The position numbers and the translations under genes are program-made. From positions 33,046,176-33,110,175 of the forward strand of contig NC_135550.1 in NCBI RefSeq assembly GCF_964340395.1: a stretch of 64,000 nucleotides of DNA, written 5' to 3'. This stretch comes from Glandiceps talaboti. Taxonomy: Eukaryota > Hemichordata > Enteropneusta > Spengelidae. The notes beneath the pieces are model-generated. The model was not told where the DNA came from. It worked only from the letters and a program-made list of their open reading frames with translations, and ran no database searches. Below are positions 12,000 to 39,674 of this stretch, piece after piece. Positions within the stretch are counted from its first letter, which is position 1, and each line of letters starts with the position of its first letter.

Positions 12000-13510
12000 A
12001 GGACCGATCAATTTCTTCGGCCGGGGGGGGGGCGGTGGATTGGTAGGAGGGTCACCCTTTTTTTTAAATTGGCAGTGGGGGGGTCATGCTGTTTTGAACA
12101 TTGAAAAAATCCTTTTCTACGATGGCATATAGCCTTGTCTGAAATGTGGTACATATAAATATTTGTTGTTGTCACTGTTTCTTACATCAATTCTTTAATA
12201 TTACTTATTAGTTCAAACATAACTATACATACACATATACATGTATTACCTAGCTACCACACTAGTTACAGAACATGTCACTTATATTGCACTTTGGGGC
12301 AAAAGTGAACTTGAAGGTTCCGTAATGGTAATCTTCATAGATAGTTTATAAAAGAAGTTAATCTAAATTGTTCTGCTTGTCAGTATGAACTTGTCAGAAG
12401 GGATTAATAACACTTTCTATTTTGGACACTACATGTTATCGATACTACAAATCACCACATCTCATCAGATTCCAGTTTCTATTATACACTAGATATGACC
12501 ACCTAAAGTTCTCTAACATACCGGTGACTTTACTGACACGGGAAACTCATAACTTACATTTACGTTAGCTTTTCGAAGCTTGGAAATATTAACTCAAAGG
12601 CTATGAATAACCTAAACATTGCCTTGATAGAAGCAAAAAACTCCAGATCTGCCAGGGGAAAACCCCAAGGACTCCCTCATCCCCAGAGATCACTCATGCA
12701 TTCAACCAACAATCAGATGCACCAACAACCTTTTTTACTGTCATAATGGTATTATGTCATAATGGTATTAAACTTTTCTTAAATGTTTTCACCCTATTCT
12801 GTTTTGAGATGATATTGTCTTTTAAAGCAATTCAGGTCACATTTACGTTAGCTTTTCGAAGCTTGGAAATATTAACTCAAAGGCTATGAATAACCTAAAC
12901 ATTGCCTTGATAGAAGCAAAAAACTCCAGATCTGCCAGGGGAAAACCCCAAGGACTCCCTCATCCCCAGAGATCACTCATGCATTCAACCAACAATCAGA
13001 TGCACCAACAACCTTTTTTACTGTCATAATGGTATTATGTCATAATGGTATTAAACTTTTCTTAAATGTTTTCACCCTATTCTGTTTTGAGATGATATTG
13101 TCTTTTAAAGCAATTCAGGTCGATCTGAATAGTCTCAAAATTGGCTTTTCAGAGTTACAAGCCTCCTGGGCTTCTAGGGGGAGACTCCCTAGAACCCCCC
13201 ATAAGAGATGTACATATTCCCCGATGCTATTAAACTCCTTCTGGAATACATTTACCCTGTGTAGTCAATAATTATTATAATTGTGATAGTGCTATCCCGG
13301 GATCTTATAAAGTATTTGCAAGACAGTCAAGCAGTCCACACTGAGTAACGATCAAAAAATACCATATGGGGGGGGGGGTCATCATATTTTAGAATTAAGT
13401 GATATGGGGTCAGCTTGTTTTTGGTTCATGGGGGGGGGGGGTCAGTGTCTTTTCGTCGGCACGATTTAATAATCCAATCCCCCCCCGGCTGGAGAAACTG
13501 ACCGGTCCCT
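12000..13510. mobile_element. 1.5-kb nonautonomous DNA transposon with G-rich inverted ends
   Basis: The left end (AGGACCGATCAATTTCTTCG, then GCC and a G-run) pairs with the inverse of the right end (AGGGACCGGTCAGTTTCTCC, then AGCC and a G-run). Beyond the G-run both read GGATTGG or GATTGG. Further G-runs followed by GGTCA occur inside both ends. No transposase frame was seen, so it is nonautonomous. The target duplication is not clear (at most AA or TAA), and the superfamily is not assigned. Confidence 0.65.
12556..13121. repeat. Perfect 283-bp tandem duplication inside the transposon
   Basis: Bases 12556-12838 and 12839-13121 appear identical by eye, offset exactly 283. The unit starts at ACATTTACGTTAGC and ends at CAATTCAGGTC. 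Such identity means a very recent duplication or an assembly artefact joining two haplotypes. Confidence 0.9.
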
Positions 13511-16500
13511 AAAGAGACATTATAACATACCCAGTTTCACTTCCAATGCAATTCAATGGAGAGTGTGCATATAAACGGTTAAACCTGTGCAATAATTTCC
13601 TGTGTCACGCCCTGCCCTGGCACACTTTGCCCAAATATGGCAAGTGTGTGCTCATCAATATCCGTTCGCTGTGTGATTCGACTTTGAATTTTTCTCAATA
13701 TCTTTATATTATTTGACATAAAATATTTTTAACGTACTAAATATAGAAAAGGGTGTCATTCCACTGTTTGCATACTGTATATGCTGTCATTCATGTTTAA
13801 AAGCATTAGAATTGATGTCATTCAACTTATGATAGAAATTGGCGGCTGTCATTCATCTATTTTAATAGTATCGAGAGTATCATTCAACTTACTATTAAAA
13901 TGTATAAAAGGGTGTCATTCCACTGTTTACATACTGTAAACAGTCATTCGTTTTCTCTCATTCGTGTTGAGATTCGTTTTAGAGTCACCCTGAATCCCAA
14001 TTCGTTCATGATTTGGTACATGAATCTATGGCACATGATATTATGATAACAATGACTACACTAAGCCTGGTGTCCAAGACTCCATTTTGTTTTCAGTGTT
14101 CAAATTTAAAAGCAGACATAAAGTGTATCTAATCGGGAACAGACTGCTACGTAAACCCGTACCCCATACTTCTTCCCACGTATTACATGTTTTCATATAC
14201 TTTACGTGGTCAACTCTAATTTGTTCTATTTAATTGAGAACTGTAAAGTAAATATTGACATATTAGATGTAAAGTGATCATATGTATCCCGTATGTATTG
14301 AATCAGATACATGTATCTTTGCTCGCCAACACCGGTACCTGGTATTGAATCGGGACGTTTGTGTTGTAGTAACGGACACATACATTTTCATGTTTTTGTT
14401 CGTTCAATTATTGATATTTCATATTTTTGTAGAAACTGTATCTTTTGTTGACGTCATCCTTCTTAAAAACGCGTGACCAAAATGTCGTATTTGTAAAAGT
14501 AACGACAAAATGAATAGGGTGTTTATAGAGTACTATGTAAAGTTCCCACGGTTTCGACGTCTCCTGATGTTGCATACACGTACATGTGTATTAATACAGT
14601 ACTGCTTGTTGAATTTCGTCTTTGAATAGAAGTTTGAAATAACATTTGTTGATTTTCAGTCCACGCTGTATTTAAAAGTTCTCCGTGACACTTGTAAACA
14701 CATTCATTTTCTTTCTTTTGTTTTTTTTGTTGGTGCTAAGATTTATATTTCAATTTACACGCCCAAGTGACAGAAATTATATAGTACAAGAACAATCGTG
14801 GCTCTAAGCTACAGATTACTAGATGTCCACTTTTTAAAAGACAAACTAAATTTCTGACTTTGTAACCCATATGCATTTTTCTTGAACAGTCATTAATGAC
14901 AGTAATTAAACTTACTTGTGTGTGTATTTTCACCCAAATATACGAGAGGGCGTTGTTGTAGTTTTGTAACTAATATTTCATTACCTATGCCAGCTTTTAT
15001 GGGATTTTTGACACTTTTATGTCAACTATTCATATCAAAATTATTAAAATAATTTAACACAATAATATACACTTTATTGCCTCTCATATAATGCCCCCAA
15101 ATTTGATGCGCTGTTAACAGAGCGAAAGCAGGTCGTAATTTTTGAAACCCCTTGAGTTCAGGTTTGTTGAGACCATCCAGTTTTATTTGTGTTTTCTATG
15201 CCCCCAAATATTCAAACGAGAGAGAAGTAAAATATCTGACATAGGTCGGAAATACATAACTTATAGATATATTATTACTATACGAGTATTAAATTTATTA
15301 TTGAGTGAAATACATAACTTATAGATATAATATTACTAGAAATGTATTTAATACTGGTAAAGTTTACTAGACATGAAACTTAATACGCTTGTTTAAGATC
15401 TAAACAATGTTACTATAGCCGTTTGAATCATTCTCACGAGCTAGTGTCATTCTTAAACATAGATATAGTAGGCATGTATTTCAGTCGTCGTAAAAAGGAC
15501 AACGACGTCTTGAATATGCTGGTAAAATAGATGTAATAATTTGGATGTCTTGTTAGAACACCAAATGACAACTTTGTGGTTACAATTCTTGTAAGTTTGT
15601 CTTCTAATCGTCCATCATAATAACACTTTTCGATGACATTCTCATCTTGTTTAGTCCCTATTACTAGTATTGCACCTTTCTATTTATGGTAGTTCCAAAT
15701 ATTTTAAGCCCATCAAACTTTACAGTATTCTGATTTCAATAAACCAGTCTCGAGTCAATCATGACTAAATTCCATATCTCCGTCAGCAAGCAGGGGTTAT
15801 ACTTTCGAAAAGATTCTCTGACTCAATCACAGAATCATTACATTGCTGTATTTGCAAAAACATGTTGCATTTAGTCAACTTTCATATATGTGTACTCGTG
15901 TCATATAATAATATCACCAGTGGCCTTTAATAGAAATGTTTGGTCCTCTCTCACAAATACAAACAATGTCACGTCGTAGCTTTTTTAGTGCCCAGCCAAC
16001 CTACATTCGCAAAAGACACAATACAAGTTTGATTAGAAACCATATTTTACTTCTCCAGAGGGCGTCGTGACAAGACAGTGCATTTTCTACATTGGTATTT
16101 TTCTGCACACATTATAAGACCATTACATGGGAGTGTATGTCATCAAGAATGCTGGCCACTATAAATGGTAATATAATATGAATCTAAGAGGCCTAGACCA
16201 AGGCTATTTGATTGTATTCGTGATTTTTGTTGTTGTCTACACTTTCAATGTAGACAACACTTTCTTAACAATTGATTACTGTTTAGTTTCGACTAGCCGA
16301 TGCATCCATAGATTTTCCAATGTCCTAGTAAGTAACTGTGCAAATATTCTGACTTCAAGACACTTTTTGAATAACGTACACAAGTTTTAGTGACTCCTGA
16401 GTGATTCTATCGTATATGGACATTTCTAAATGCTTATTGGGCTATGTTGTATTTTTTTCTCCAGGATCCACGTCAGCAAATCGTTTATGCATTCACAAGT

Positions 16501-17626
16501 AGGCACATCTGATAGAAATAATATTGGAAAGTAGCTGCATGCAAACTAACACTTCATTCAGATCAACATCAATCATCATCTGTCCAAGATCAGCTGACAT
16601 TCCAACATAATTGCTTACAGATGTATATTTCTTTTGACATCATTGCATCTTGACGCTTAGTAGTAGTTTGTACAACGATTCATACAGTACAGTATACGTT
16701 TAGGGGAGCACAGCTGAGCTAGCACTATCATATAAACCCTTACGGTGACCTCTTCTCACAACTTCAAGCCTTACCCTGGAACTTTCATGGTATGTCCATG
16801 AATTCCCCCAGCACACACATTACTAGCAAATATGCAGTAAATCACATTCTTGTAGATTCCAGGCCATAACTCTCAAATACACAACAGGGAACAGAAACCA
16901 TAATCTCGCAAAATATCAAACACAGAAACAAAGTTTAAATAATAAAACGTTTTTGTTCTTTTTTTAATTTATTTTCAGCATAAACTGTGAAAAAAAATAA
17001 CAAAGACACTACATATATGATTTTTCCTTTGGGCAGTACCCTCGTGACAGTATCAATGAATGATCGTCAATTCACTTTTTAGAAGTGTATTTTATTTTCG
17101 AATCAATATTGAAATATGGCTTGTCAGAAAATCGATGGAGAAACAATTTAAATCAAGTAAAAAAATTGAAAAAAAATGAAAATACATGTGCCGTTGATGA
17201 ATGGCTTGTTTTAAATGATAGATAGTCCATTTCTAGAAATGAGGATGAGCTGAGCGAAAGTTCAGAGTAGATTATAATTAAACACTTGTGTCAAGTGACT
17301 CCGAGATCAAAAATCTCAATTCATAAACATCACATCTTCACATGGAATTTGCTTTTTTTGTATTTAAAATATGGTACACAATTTTTTTTTCAACAAACTA
17401 AGACTTCTTTTTCTACTTTCTAGCTAGCAAGCACACGGTATGATTGTCTGAGTTAGGCACTGTCTACGAGTAAAAGCAATGAGTTTGTGAAAACGGATCA
17501 TAGTGATGAAAACTGTATGTAATTTGTAAGATCTGAGTTAGGTTGGATTGAAACTTTTAAACTTGTATTTGAGAAGAAGGAGGAAACAGAACAAGGATCT
17601 GCAAGTGCTGCTGGTCGGTTGCATTA
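13511..17626. other. Intergenic, no gene recognised
   Basis: AT-rich DNA with minor local repeats: GTGTCATTCCACTGTTT appears near 13753 and 13914, and GAAATACATAACTTATAGAT near 15249 and 15308. No open frame shows a known domain. The part near 17.6 kb should include the 3' untranslated region of the calmodulin-like gene. Confidence 0.55.
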
Positions 17627-20135
17627 CTAAGATGTCATCAAGGTTACAAATTCTGAAAATAGAACAGAGAATGGAATTCTGTATAAGTCATCGTTATTAA
17701 GTTACCCAGTCATTGGACATCTGCCTGTGCAATATATGTAAAGATCTCTAACAATAAAGAGACAAACTATCAAACCAAACAAGTGAAACAGTCAGTTCAA
17801 AACAAAGTGACTGTATGTCTCCAGGTCATACAACCATTGGAGGACAAGGGTCAAGAATTTGGATCACCCAGCAACTTTTTGTCTAAGTGTCACATTACAT
17901 AAATTCTCACATGACCACTGTAATTCAATGAATGCTTTAACTGTAGAATTTTTTTATCACATTTCAGAATTTTTCACATGACCATGACATTTTCTCACAT
18001 GACCGTTCCTACATTGGCACAGTCCCTCTAGTGACTGTGTTTGGCACTATCATTCGACTATGCATCTTATTGAATAAATATTGTACAACTCGTAACAGTT
18101 ATGACATGTTTTAAAACCAAGATTTAAAACCAAGATGTACTGCTGTCTGATAGCAGTAATCTAGTTGTAATGGCCATGTAAGAAAAGACTGGTTACGTCA
18201 TGAAGATTGATCGCCAAACCATCAGATTACAAAGGGTATAAGGTATGTGAGGACAGCTGTGCATCACACAGGGAAAACGAAGCCCCTTAAATGTTAGTAA
18301 TCAGGTGAACTGAGTGAATAGCAACAACACGTGACTCAACTTGAAAGGATATGACAACGTACACACCAGGTACATATATTAGTGTCGTACATAGTGAAAG
18401 GCATGGAACTACATGTACCTTCATAATTAACCTGGCCATCACCATCAATGTCAGCATCTCGAATCATTTCTTCTACCTCATCCTCTGTTAATTTTTCTCC
18501 CAAATCTTTAATGACGGTTCTAAGTTGTGCAACACTGATAATACCCTTGCCTTCTTTGTCGAACATACGAAACGCTTCTCTGATTTCACTCTCACTGAGT
18601 AATTGTGCCAGAATACTATAGAATTTATCGAGGTTAACGCAACCGTCTTCACCTGCAAACAAAAAGACGACAGAACTGTTAAGGTTTGAAATCTCTATTG
18701 TTGCCATAGAGACTAGTTTCTCTACAGTTATTTCTACTGAAAGCAAATAAACAAAGTTTATCAAAATCACTAAAACTTACCGCATCCTGCATTTTTAATG
18801 ATATCTGCAACTTCACCGTCTGTGGAGGCCTGGCCTGCTTTCTTCAGGGCTTCGCCTAAATCTTTTGCTGGGAGGCCACTGCCTTTGTCGAATGAGGCGA
18901 AAATGCCTTTAAATTCTGTGGTGAAAAAACAGTTGAATATCACTAATCATAGCATGACTATAGAATGAAAACACAGGGTGCTTGATGTCTACACTAAACT
19001 GTATTTTGACAGTAGGGAATGGCAAGGTTACTAGAAACAAAGCTATGAACGGAATGCAGAATGAGTCGGTCATTAATATCAAACCGAATGTCTTGTTTTT
19101 TAACTTTAGCAATGACGCTCAAAATCAGGACTGTTTTAAAATGTATGGTATTAGCTGTGATAACTTCTATTTTATTGATGGAGTATGCAATAATTGACAA
19201 GTCATCGTCTGGCGTGGTCGTTATTTGACCCCGGCAAGACAAAGTATGTAGGGAATTTCATGTTCCATGTGTCTTCCCATGAGCATTGCGCCCGTGTGTC
19301 GCTGTAAGGCATTTGCATTTATATTAGAAACTTTGACTTAAGGTTTAGGGTGTTTCCATGTAACCATTTTAGATACAAATATAACATTTTACTCACCGGT
19401 AATTTGTTCTTCAGTCAGTTGGTCTGCCTGCGAAGAAGAAGAGGAAAGGACGAAGTATTTATCCATGCATGTCAAAGCACTTGATTCTTTACTAACCTTC
19501 CCAATGTCATTATTACTATGGGCATAGCCTTGGCTTTGCATTTGCTTTGTGCCTTGATTCGTTAATACAGTCATCATCATCAATGTTGTTGTTGTTGTTG
19601 ATGATGATGATGATGATGATCTAATAATTCACATCACCGAAATCGTACTTTAAAAAAGATCATCAAAGCTTACGAGATGTGCATGAGTTCAGTCGTGTCG
19701 TTTAACTTTTGGTACAACATTATTTATAACTTCGGACTGTCCAACTTAAACTTACACATCAAGTCACGTCATTTTTGTGCCTTTTACTTTACAACAAGTA
19801 TCCGTTCAAACTTTTGGAAACTTTGCTAGTGCACACGACACGTTCGGCACCCAATGTAAAAAAAATCGCTAAGAGCAATTCAAAGTTCCAGTGTAAACTT
19901 ATCAGTCAAACAGATAAGTAAAAATCACATCATTTTCGGATGCTTGCCAATTGATCTACCACTATCACATGACTGACGATAAAAAATCTTGCACATATCA
20001 GTTATTCCGATTTTACGTTTCAAATCGTCATCTAAGTAATGCCCAATTCTCAAGGCAAACTTTTGATGCATAGTGATGGAGAACGAAAGTGGTTAGAAGT
20101 TACGAAGAAAAAAAATAGTGGAACAGGCTTACCAT
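17627..20135 (-). CDS. Divergent calmodulin-like EF-hand protein, 142 aa
   Basis: Exons on the minus strand: 20135-20133 (ATG only), 19427-19397, 18915-18781, 18652-18419, 17652-17627. They join in frame to 142 residues; calmodulin has 149 with its Met. The ATG-only exon, the 31-nt second exon ([10 protein letters not shown] plus one base) and the last intron inside NYE/EF are calmodulin's own intron positions, so this is a calmodulin paralogue. EF1 has a loop two residues short ([13 protein letters not shown]). EF2 lacks the key acids at loop positions 1, 3 and 12 ([12 protein letters not shown]). EF3 has K at position 5 and Q at 12 ([12 protein letters not shown]). EF4 is canonical ([12 protein letters not shown]). 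Expected behaviour: one calcium site in the C lobe and an N lobe that cannot switch normally. The role is unknown; an adaptor or light-chain-like job is possible. Calmodulin proper must lie elsewhere. Confidence 0.88.
19569..19622. repeat. GTT/GAT trinucleotide microsatellite
   Basis: CATCATCATCAATG followed by five GTT and seven or eight GAT units, in the first intron of the calmodulin-like gene. The two halves are partly complementary, giving a small foldback. Confidence 0.85.
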
Positions 20136-20560
20136 TGCTATAGATCGATGTTGTCCACTATGTTCTGTTTCCTTAGTCTACTCCACACGAGTGCATTCTT
20201 CGTTTGACAGACAGACAATGATTACCATAACGGCCCTTACCACAATGCCCATCGGCTTGAGATATTTTGCAATCATAGGGAGTCACTAAAGAGCGCTCAA
20301 CGTTCTACGTTTTGCAAAGTTTTATGTTCTAGGTTGTTCAAGTGTTGATTGGCATTGTCCCTTTAGGCAATGCTTTCTTTATAATATTCAAACTTTTCTT
20401 AAGTTAAAAAATCGTCTTCACAAGAATCATGGAATGGGGGGGGGGGGTTGTTTCAAGAACAATTATAATATTTTTTTGTTTCATATTCATATAAGAAAGT
20501 ATCAAGTGTAGTATCATAGGTGGTTGTTTGAATATTAAAATTTACAAATTCAGACATCTA

Positions 20561-20563
20561 ATA

Positions 20564-20594
<31 letters not shown>

Positions 20595-20710
20595 AAGAAG
20601 AAGAAGAAGAAGAAGAAGAAGAAGAAGAAGAAGAAGAAGAAGAAGAAGAAGAAGAAGAAGAAGAAGAAGAAGAAGAAGAAGAAGAAGAAGAAGAAGAAGA
20701 AGAAGAAGAA
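20561..20710. repeat. AAG/CTT trinucleotide microsatellite, about 49 units
   Basis: An uninterrupted run of AAG units of about 150 bp. Purine-pyrimidine tracts of this kind can form triplex (H-DNA) structures. Open frames reading poly-Leu or poly-Phe on the minus strand are artefacts of the repeat. Confidence 0.97.
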
Positions 20711-23700
20711 TGTAATATGTAATAGTTTTGTATCCTGCATGAACGTCGATACAGCAGGTGTCAACAGGATACATCAAAGAATTAGATTACACCTTAGTGT
20801 AAAATAAAATCTTGCAAGTATCATTGATTGGCAGAAGGGAAACACAGTATCTAACAAAATCTCTCTTTTGGAACAGACTGCAAAGTAAACTTTTTAGCTT
20901 TTAAAATAGGATGACACAAAGCTACCTTGTGGAATTAAAAGATCTGCCAATAAAAAGACAAGCGCCCAATTCAAAGTAGATGTTAGAGTTGTATGTGTTT
21001 CATTACCACATGTAGAGCAAAATCCACACCACTACATATAGCATTATGATATGAACAATTATAATACAGAAAGATATTTTACGTATAAGTTATGCTTTAA
21101 ACTTGGACTTGACTCTTACAACTTACACTTTACGTAATGATCAAACTTAAAACATAAGATAAAGTCAGACATCTACAGGTCTGGGGAGAACCGGAAACAG
21201 AAAAGTGTAAGTAGACTTAAGCTGTCTTAGAACTGAAAAGTTGTGCAAAACATAAAACTTAGAACACTGCTTAGTAACTTCCATAAAGGGATATTTCAAA
21301 AGAATTTGCAGTATGCGCGAGGGGTATCGCTTAGCTAGCTGGGATATATATGCAGTTTTAGGACATTTGACGCATTGCAGGTGTACATCAACCACTCATG
21401 TTTACGCTTTCTTCAGTGGCTGGGCGTTTTAAAATTCAAAGCCAATAAACTCATGGTTTACTTGGAGACGACCATGTGTGATTGGCTTGCTGGAATCAAG
21501 TCGCGTTACCTTGACATGATATCATATAGCTTTAAAGTAGTTCCTGCCGACTTTTAAAAACGCACATTATAAACGACGGCAATACAATTACTATGAAAAA
21601 TACTTATTTTAACGTCACTGTTACATTTAGTGAAACGTTGAACAATCACGCCACTAATATTTAGGCGTTGACGCAAGCTGATATAATGTTTATGTCTGGC
21701 CCAAGAATACACTTAACAAGTAAGGTCTTACGAACAGTGTTAGCCTATGATAGTTCGATGATGTACTGTAGTTCTGGCTGCTTTGTCTTTCGAAATAGCA
21801 TCGTACGGGATAATTATTACATCAGCTGTATATTCAGTCTGGAAGAAAGTTTGTTTTATTGGATATAAAAAATGTATCGTTCATACATACAAGGTTTACC
21901 TGAAAGAAAAAAGCGTGTCTGAACATTTACCAATATAGTTAATACAATTTCAGTTACATGGACTTAAAAAAAGAGTAAGTAATTTGATATGAGAGTTAAA
22001 ACTAATTTTGTTTATGAGCTGCGGCTCTAACCCATTTTAATATTGGTTGGTATGAGGTATTTTGGTGAGATGCAGTGTCATGATACCGGCTTTTTTGGTT
22101 CAAAGACCATTCCCTCTCCATAGTAAAAGTTAGTGGGTTTACAGTAATATGTCCATGATGATCGTGTTGCAAGCTGTATCTTGCCATTTAGGGTTTCCAG
22201 GTCGTCAATTGTACATTTGACACCGTTCTTGTCAGAAGCCTTCTAATCTCTCTTTACTGTGTAACCTTCCAGTCTACTGTTAAATCACGTGACTGTCGAG
22301 ATACGATAACCCATGCCTCACGGCTATCCTCGTATCCCTGTATCCCTGGATAAAAGCTACCCAAAGTGATCAGAGATAATTGTTGATGGCTAAGTCTTCA
22401 AATTTAATAGATGGCAGCAACAGTTGGCGACATGAGTCTACAACATATTATTGTCATGCGTATAGTTATCTAAGTCGAATGGTCATTCTTTTCAAATCAG
22501 ACCCATTCCTATAATATCATACATTCCAGTACTTGTAATATTTACAACCCCAAAGTTCAGACTAAACAGACTAACTTTAATGGTGCTATTTTGTGAAACA
22601 GCCTGCCCTCACAGTCAGAGTTGTATTTGGATATAGTTATATTTGTGAGTGTTGTTATAGTTTATACTATTCAGGCTATCTTATATCTATAGTACTGAGT
22701 GTTGTTTTTTGTACATCTTGTAATAGGTCCATTTATTCGACTTGTGCTGACCCACTGTTGAGATTTCTCCATTTGTGTGAAAAATGAATAAAACATGAAT
22801 AGTACAATGTCAATACATGAAAAACAATAAATAATATAACCATGGTCATTGCAGACATGATATCACGTACATTGTAGTATGTGCATTCCTCGACAACATA
22901 TGACGTAAAGAACCGTTTTGCATGTAATTATACAAATAATCACAGAAAAATGATAAGCATATGGTTTTCGTACATTTAAAGTTAAAAAATCTTCGTTTTG
23001 CGCACCTCGACAAAGAAAATGTCAAGCCTAAGTTACCAAGTACGTGAATACAGAAGGGAATCAAGGACGGAGTCGTGAAGTTTGTGGATCTGGAAAACGT
23101 TGGTGGGCCTACATTACTCTATTTTTGATGATGTCATGTTATGTTTGATGCATGTAATCTCAGATCACTCTACTATAATTATGTAATGTAGTGATCTGAC
23201 CACGTAAATAAACATGATCCACACAACAATAATGCATTTGGTTTGATTGAATATGTTATGGTATTTCGTTCTATTACATACATAAGTAACGTATCAACAT
23301 GTGACTTAGGAATTGTGAGCCTGACAGTGTTTATTATAACTGCTTAATGACTCGAGACAATATACACAGTAAGATTAAATGTAAGACTTTGTTGATAGAT
23401 GTAGTGCATCTTCAACCTGCTAATTGTTTATTTTTCCGGTCACGTCAATATTGCATGGTTCTACTTAAGTAACATTTTTTTAATGTTTACATCAACTATC
23501 GGCCCTTTAATTGATGTTAATCACGCAGTTTCTCTTCTATAAACTTGTGTAAGACTAAGAAAGCCAGGAGTTGACTATTACGATCTGACTGGCAGTATTG
23601 GGATTATCCTGCCCACAATTACATTTCCTTTTCTATGGATCCAATCCATCTGATGGTGTCTGATTTCTTACCAAGGTATCTATCTCTGTAGTCTCCTAGT

Positions 23701-25818
23701 GCAGCTGTTTCCATCTTGTCTAATTATCGATATCAGCTGTCATCAAAATATTTCAACAATCGAGTAACATATCCAATTTGACAATCTACAGCTTCTTTTA
23801 AAGACTAAAATTGTAGAATTTAATTTCATTTAAATTGTAGCTTCTAGAAAGGTGTTTCTAAAGGCTATATAATATTCGCTAATTACAATTAGATTGTTCT
23901 TTACCCCGTTCATCGTGGTTTCAGTCTGATTTATGAAAGACAACACAGACGTTTCTGCATAAACTATTTACAGACATGCTGGGTTGAGATTTGTTGACGT
24001 CATAATGATGCTTGCACCCTAGGATCGTTTACAATAGTCAATTAGAAATATTTTGGGTAGATAAATTATTAATCGCATTTTTCAACGGTCTTTGCAATCG
24101 TGCTTATCGTTGTAATAAGACTTATCGCCACTTATTACAATTTGTGTCATTTTATGAAAGTAACAAAAGTATACCTAGGAATGGCCCGACATATAAACCA
24201 CCACTTATGCGGTCTCATCAGTTGGCCTTGATTGTGCGCCATCTGTTGGCCTTGATTGTGCGCCATACACCATGTTTCGATTTTCGTGACATCTTGAACA
24301 GTCTTCGCTAGTTTTCCTATGACCATTAGTCTATTAACACTAATAGTGATTATCTTTGAACTTGACCAGAACTTGAGAGGGTTAAATCAGTATACATGTA
24401 CACAGCAATGCATGCTATATTATTGGATATATGTTGGTAGTTTGTGTTGTCAGAATAGACCTCTAGGGATCGGGCACTTGAACTTGAACTCATAGTTTAC
24501 TTGAAATTGATGATACACTTCAAGAAGGGCAATTGCTTTGTCAATTGGAGCTGCTTACACCTTCCTATTCTCGGATCATGAATTGTACAAGTGACTGGAG
24601 AATCTGCCAACTGTGTTACAGTACATTTAATTAAACCCCAGACCACTAAACCATTTCTATCTTCACAATGATCCTTAGTTTATGTGTACATTTTAATCAC
24701 TATCAAATCTTAGATCAGCAAGACCTGTAGTAAAAGATCAATATCCAATAAATCCTCAAATATGCGACACTATGTGGTCGTTACAATAATTAAATCACAA
24801 TAAGTCACACATAAGAGTTAAGCTTCCTAAGATAACAATAGGTCATGCATAATTATGAGCGTCGTCATGGAAATGACACAAAGGACACTAAACTTTAACT
24901 TGAATGACATCTCCATACAAACGATATTAGTGTACCTATTGTCTTGACATCCATAATATTCATTTCTTTAAATAGGTTGTGACATGTATGAACAACGCCA
25001 TGTCTGATCCCCAGAACAGTAATTAAAAATTCATGACATCACAATCATAACTTTAACCTACAAATGTATATCCATCATGACCGTCTTGCCATATATAGTG
25101 TCCAGTAGAACACAGTATAAGATTAGTATACTATCTTCAGCTGATGATAAATATCCTCGTCGCCAGAATCTACCTAGGGTAAATAAATCAACTGTACGCA
25201 TCAGTAAATTGCTACATTGGTGCTCTAGTTCATTTATTATTTTTAATTTACACGCCATCGAGTTACCTATCAACATAAGACCGTACATTGTTTGGTGGGC
25301 TTAGTCATAGTCTATGACTCTACACCATTACCATTGCATTGACAGATAAGAATACATTATAGTTGCATAGTTTAATGCATAAAGCAACTTTACTATTTTT
25401 TCTACTGTAAAATCAATGTGAAACAGCATAGACGAGATTCGTTTTTGTAACTAATATAAATTGCTATAACTATATACATAACTATATATATATAAGACCA
25501 TGAACTATACATTTTTGTGGCTAATATATTGCGGTATATTGATAAGTTGATTTTCTGTTTTTTTTCTGTTCTTATTCTGCCTAAGATTGATGAATAAGAG
25601 TCAGTGAGTCCATTACGCAACAACAGGGTGTAACAGTTACTAGAGTTTTATAAACCCGCAACGCCAACAGAAGTACAATTCAGTAATGTAAATTTATGAT
25701 ATTTACATTTTAATACTAATTAATCAATCTTCAATAAATAGACAAAGTTCGCAAAAAGTTACATGAAGGACTGACTGTAATGGAATGCATCAGTGAGTCA
25801 TGTTTGATGATAGTCAAA

Positions 25819-25910
25819 GGCACTCGAATCAATGTGTATGATTTAAAAAAATGTATAGTGAATAACAATAATACATTATTTCCGAAATCATACAGATTGA
25901 TTAGAGTGCC
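25819..25910. mobile_element. Short foldback MITE, copy 1 of a family
   Basis: The two 26-bp ends are inverted repeats matching at 24 positions (GGCACTCGAATCAAT and then GTATGATTT), around a 40-bp AT-rich centre. The element at 52916-53046 has the same ends, so this is a dispersed family. No coding capacity. The outer bases are diverged and no target duplication is clear in this copy. Confidence 0.8.
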
Positions 25911-26043
25911 TGTGATCTCGGGGCTCTTACACGACACCATCCAGACGAGAGGTCTCGTAGGCAGAGCCCCATGTGGCGAGCGTCTGGGTAACCGAAACTA
26001 GTGATGACGGGATCTATTTTCCCGTGATGCATTCAGAAACAAG

Positions 26044-39674
<13,631 letters not shown>

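Larger units (their letters stand above)
20136..26040. other. Intergenic, no gene recognised
   Basis: The first 100-200 bases hold the likely promoter of the calmodulin-like gene. The rest shows no recognisable gene on either strand. It holds the AAG tract at 20.6 kb, a 24-bp duplication near 24220-24265 (TTGGCCTTGATTGTGCGCCA) and one MITE at 25819. Confidence 0.55.

Noticed and set aside
20550-20777. Poly-Leu and poly-Phe frames
   Set aside because: Translation of the AAG microsatellite.
25930-26030. GC-richer stretch checked as a possible tRNA gene
   Set aside because: No cloverleaf or A/B-box pair found; it is better explained as promoter DNA upstream of VIPAS39.
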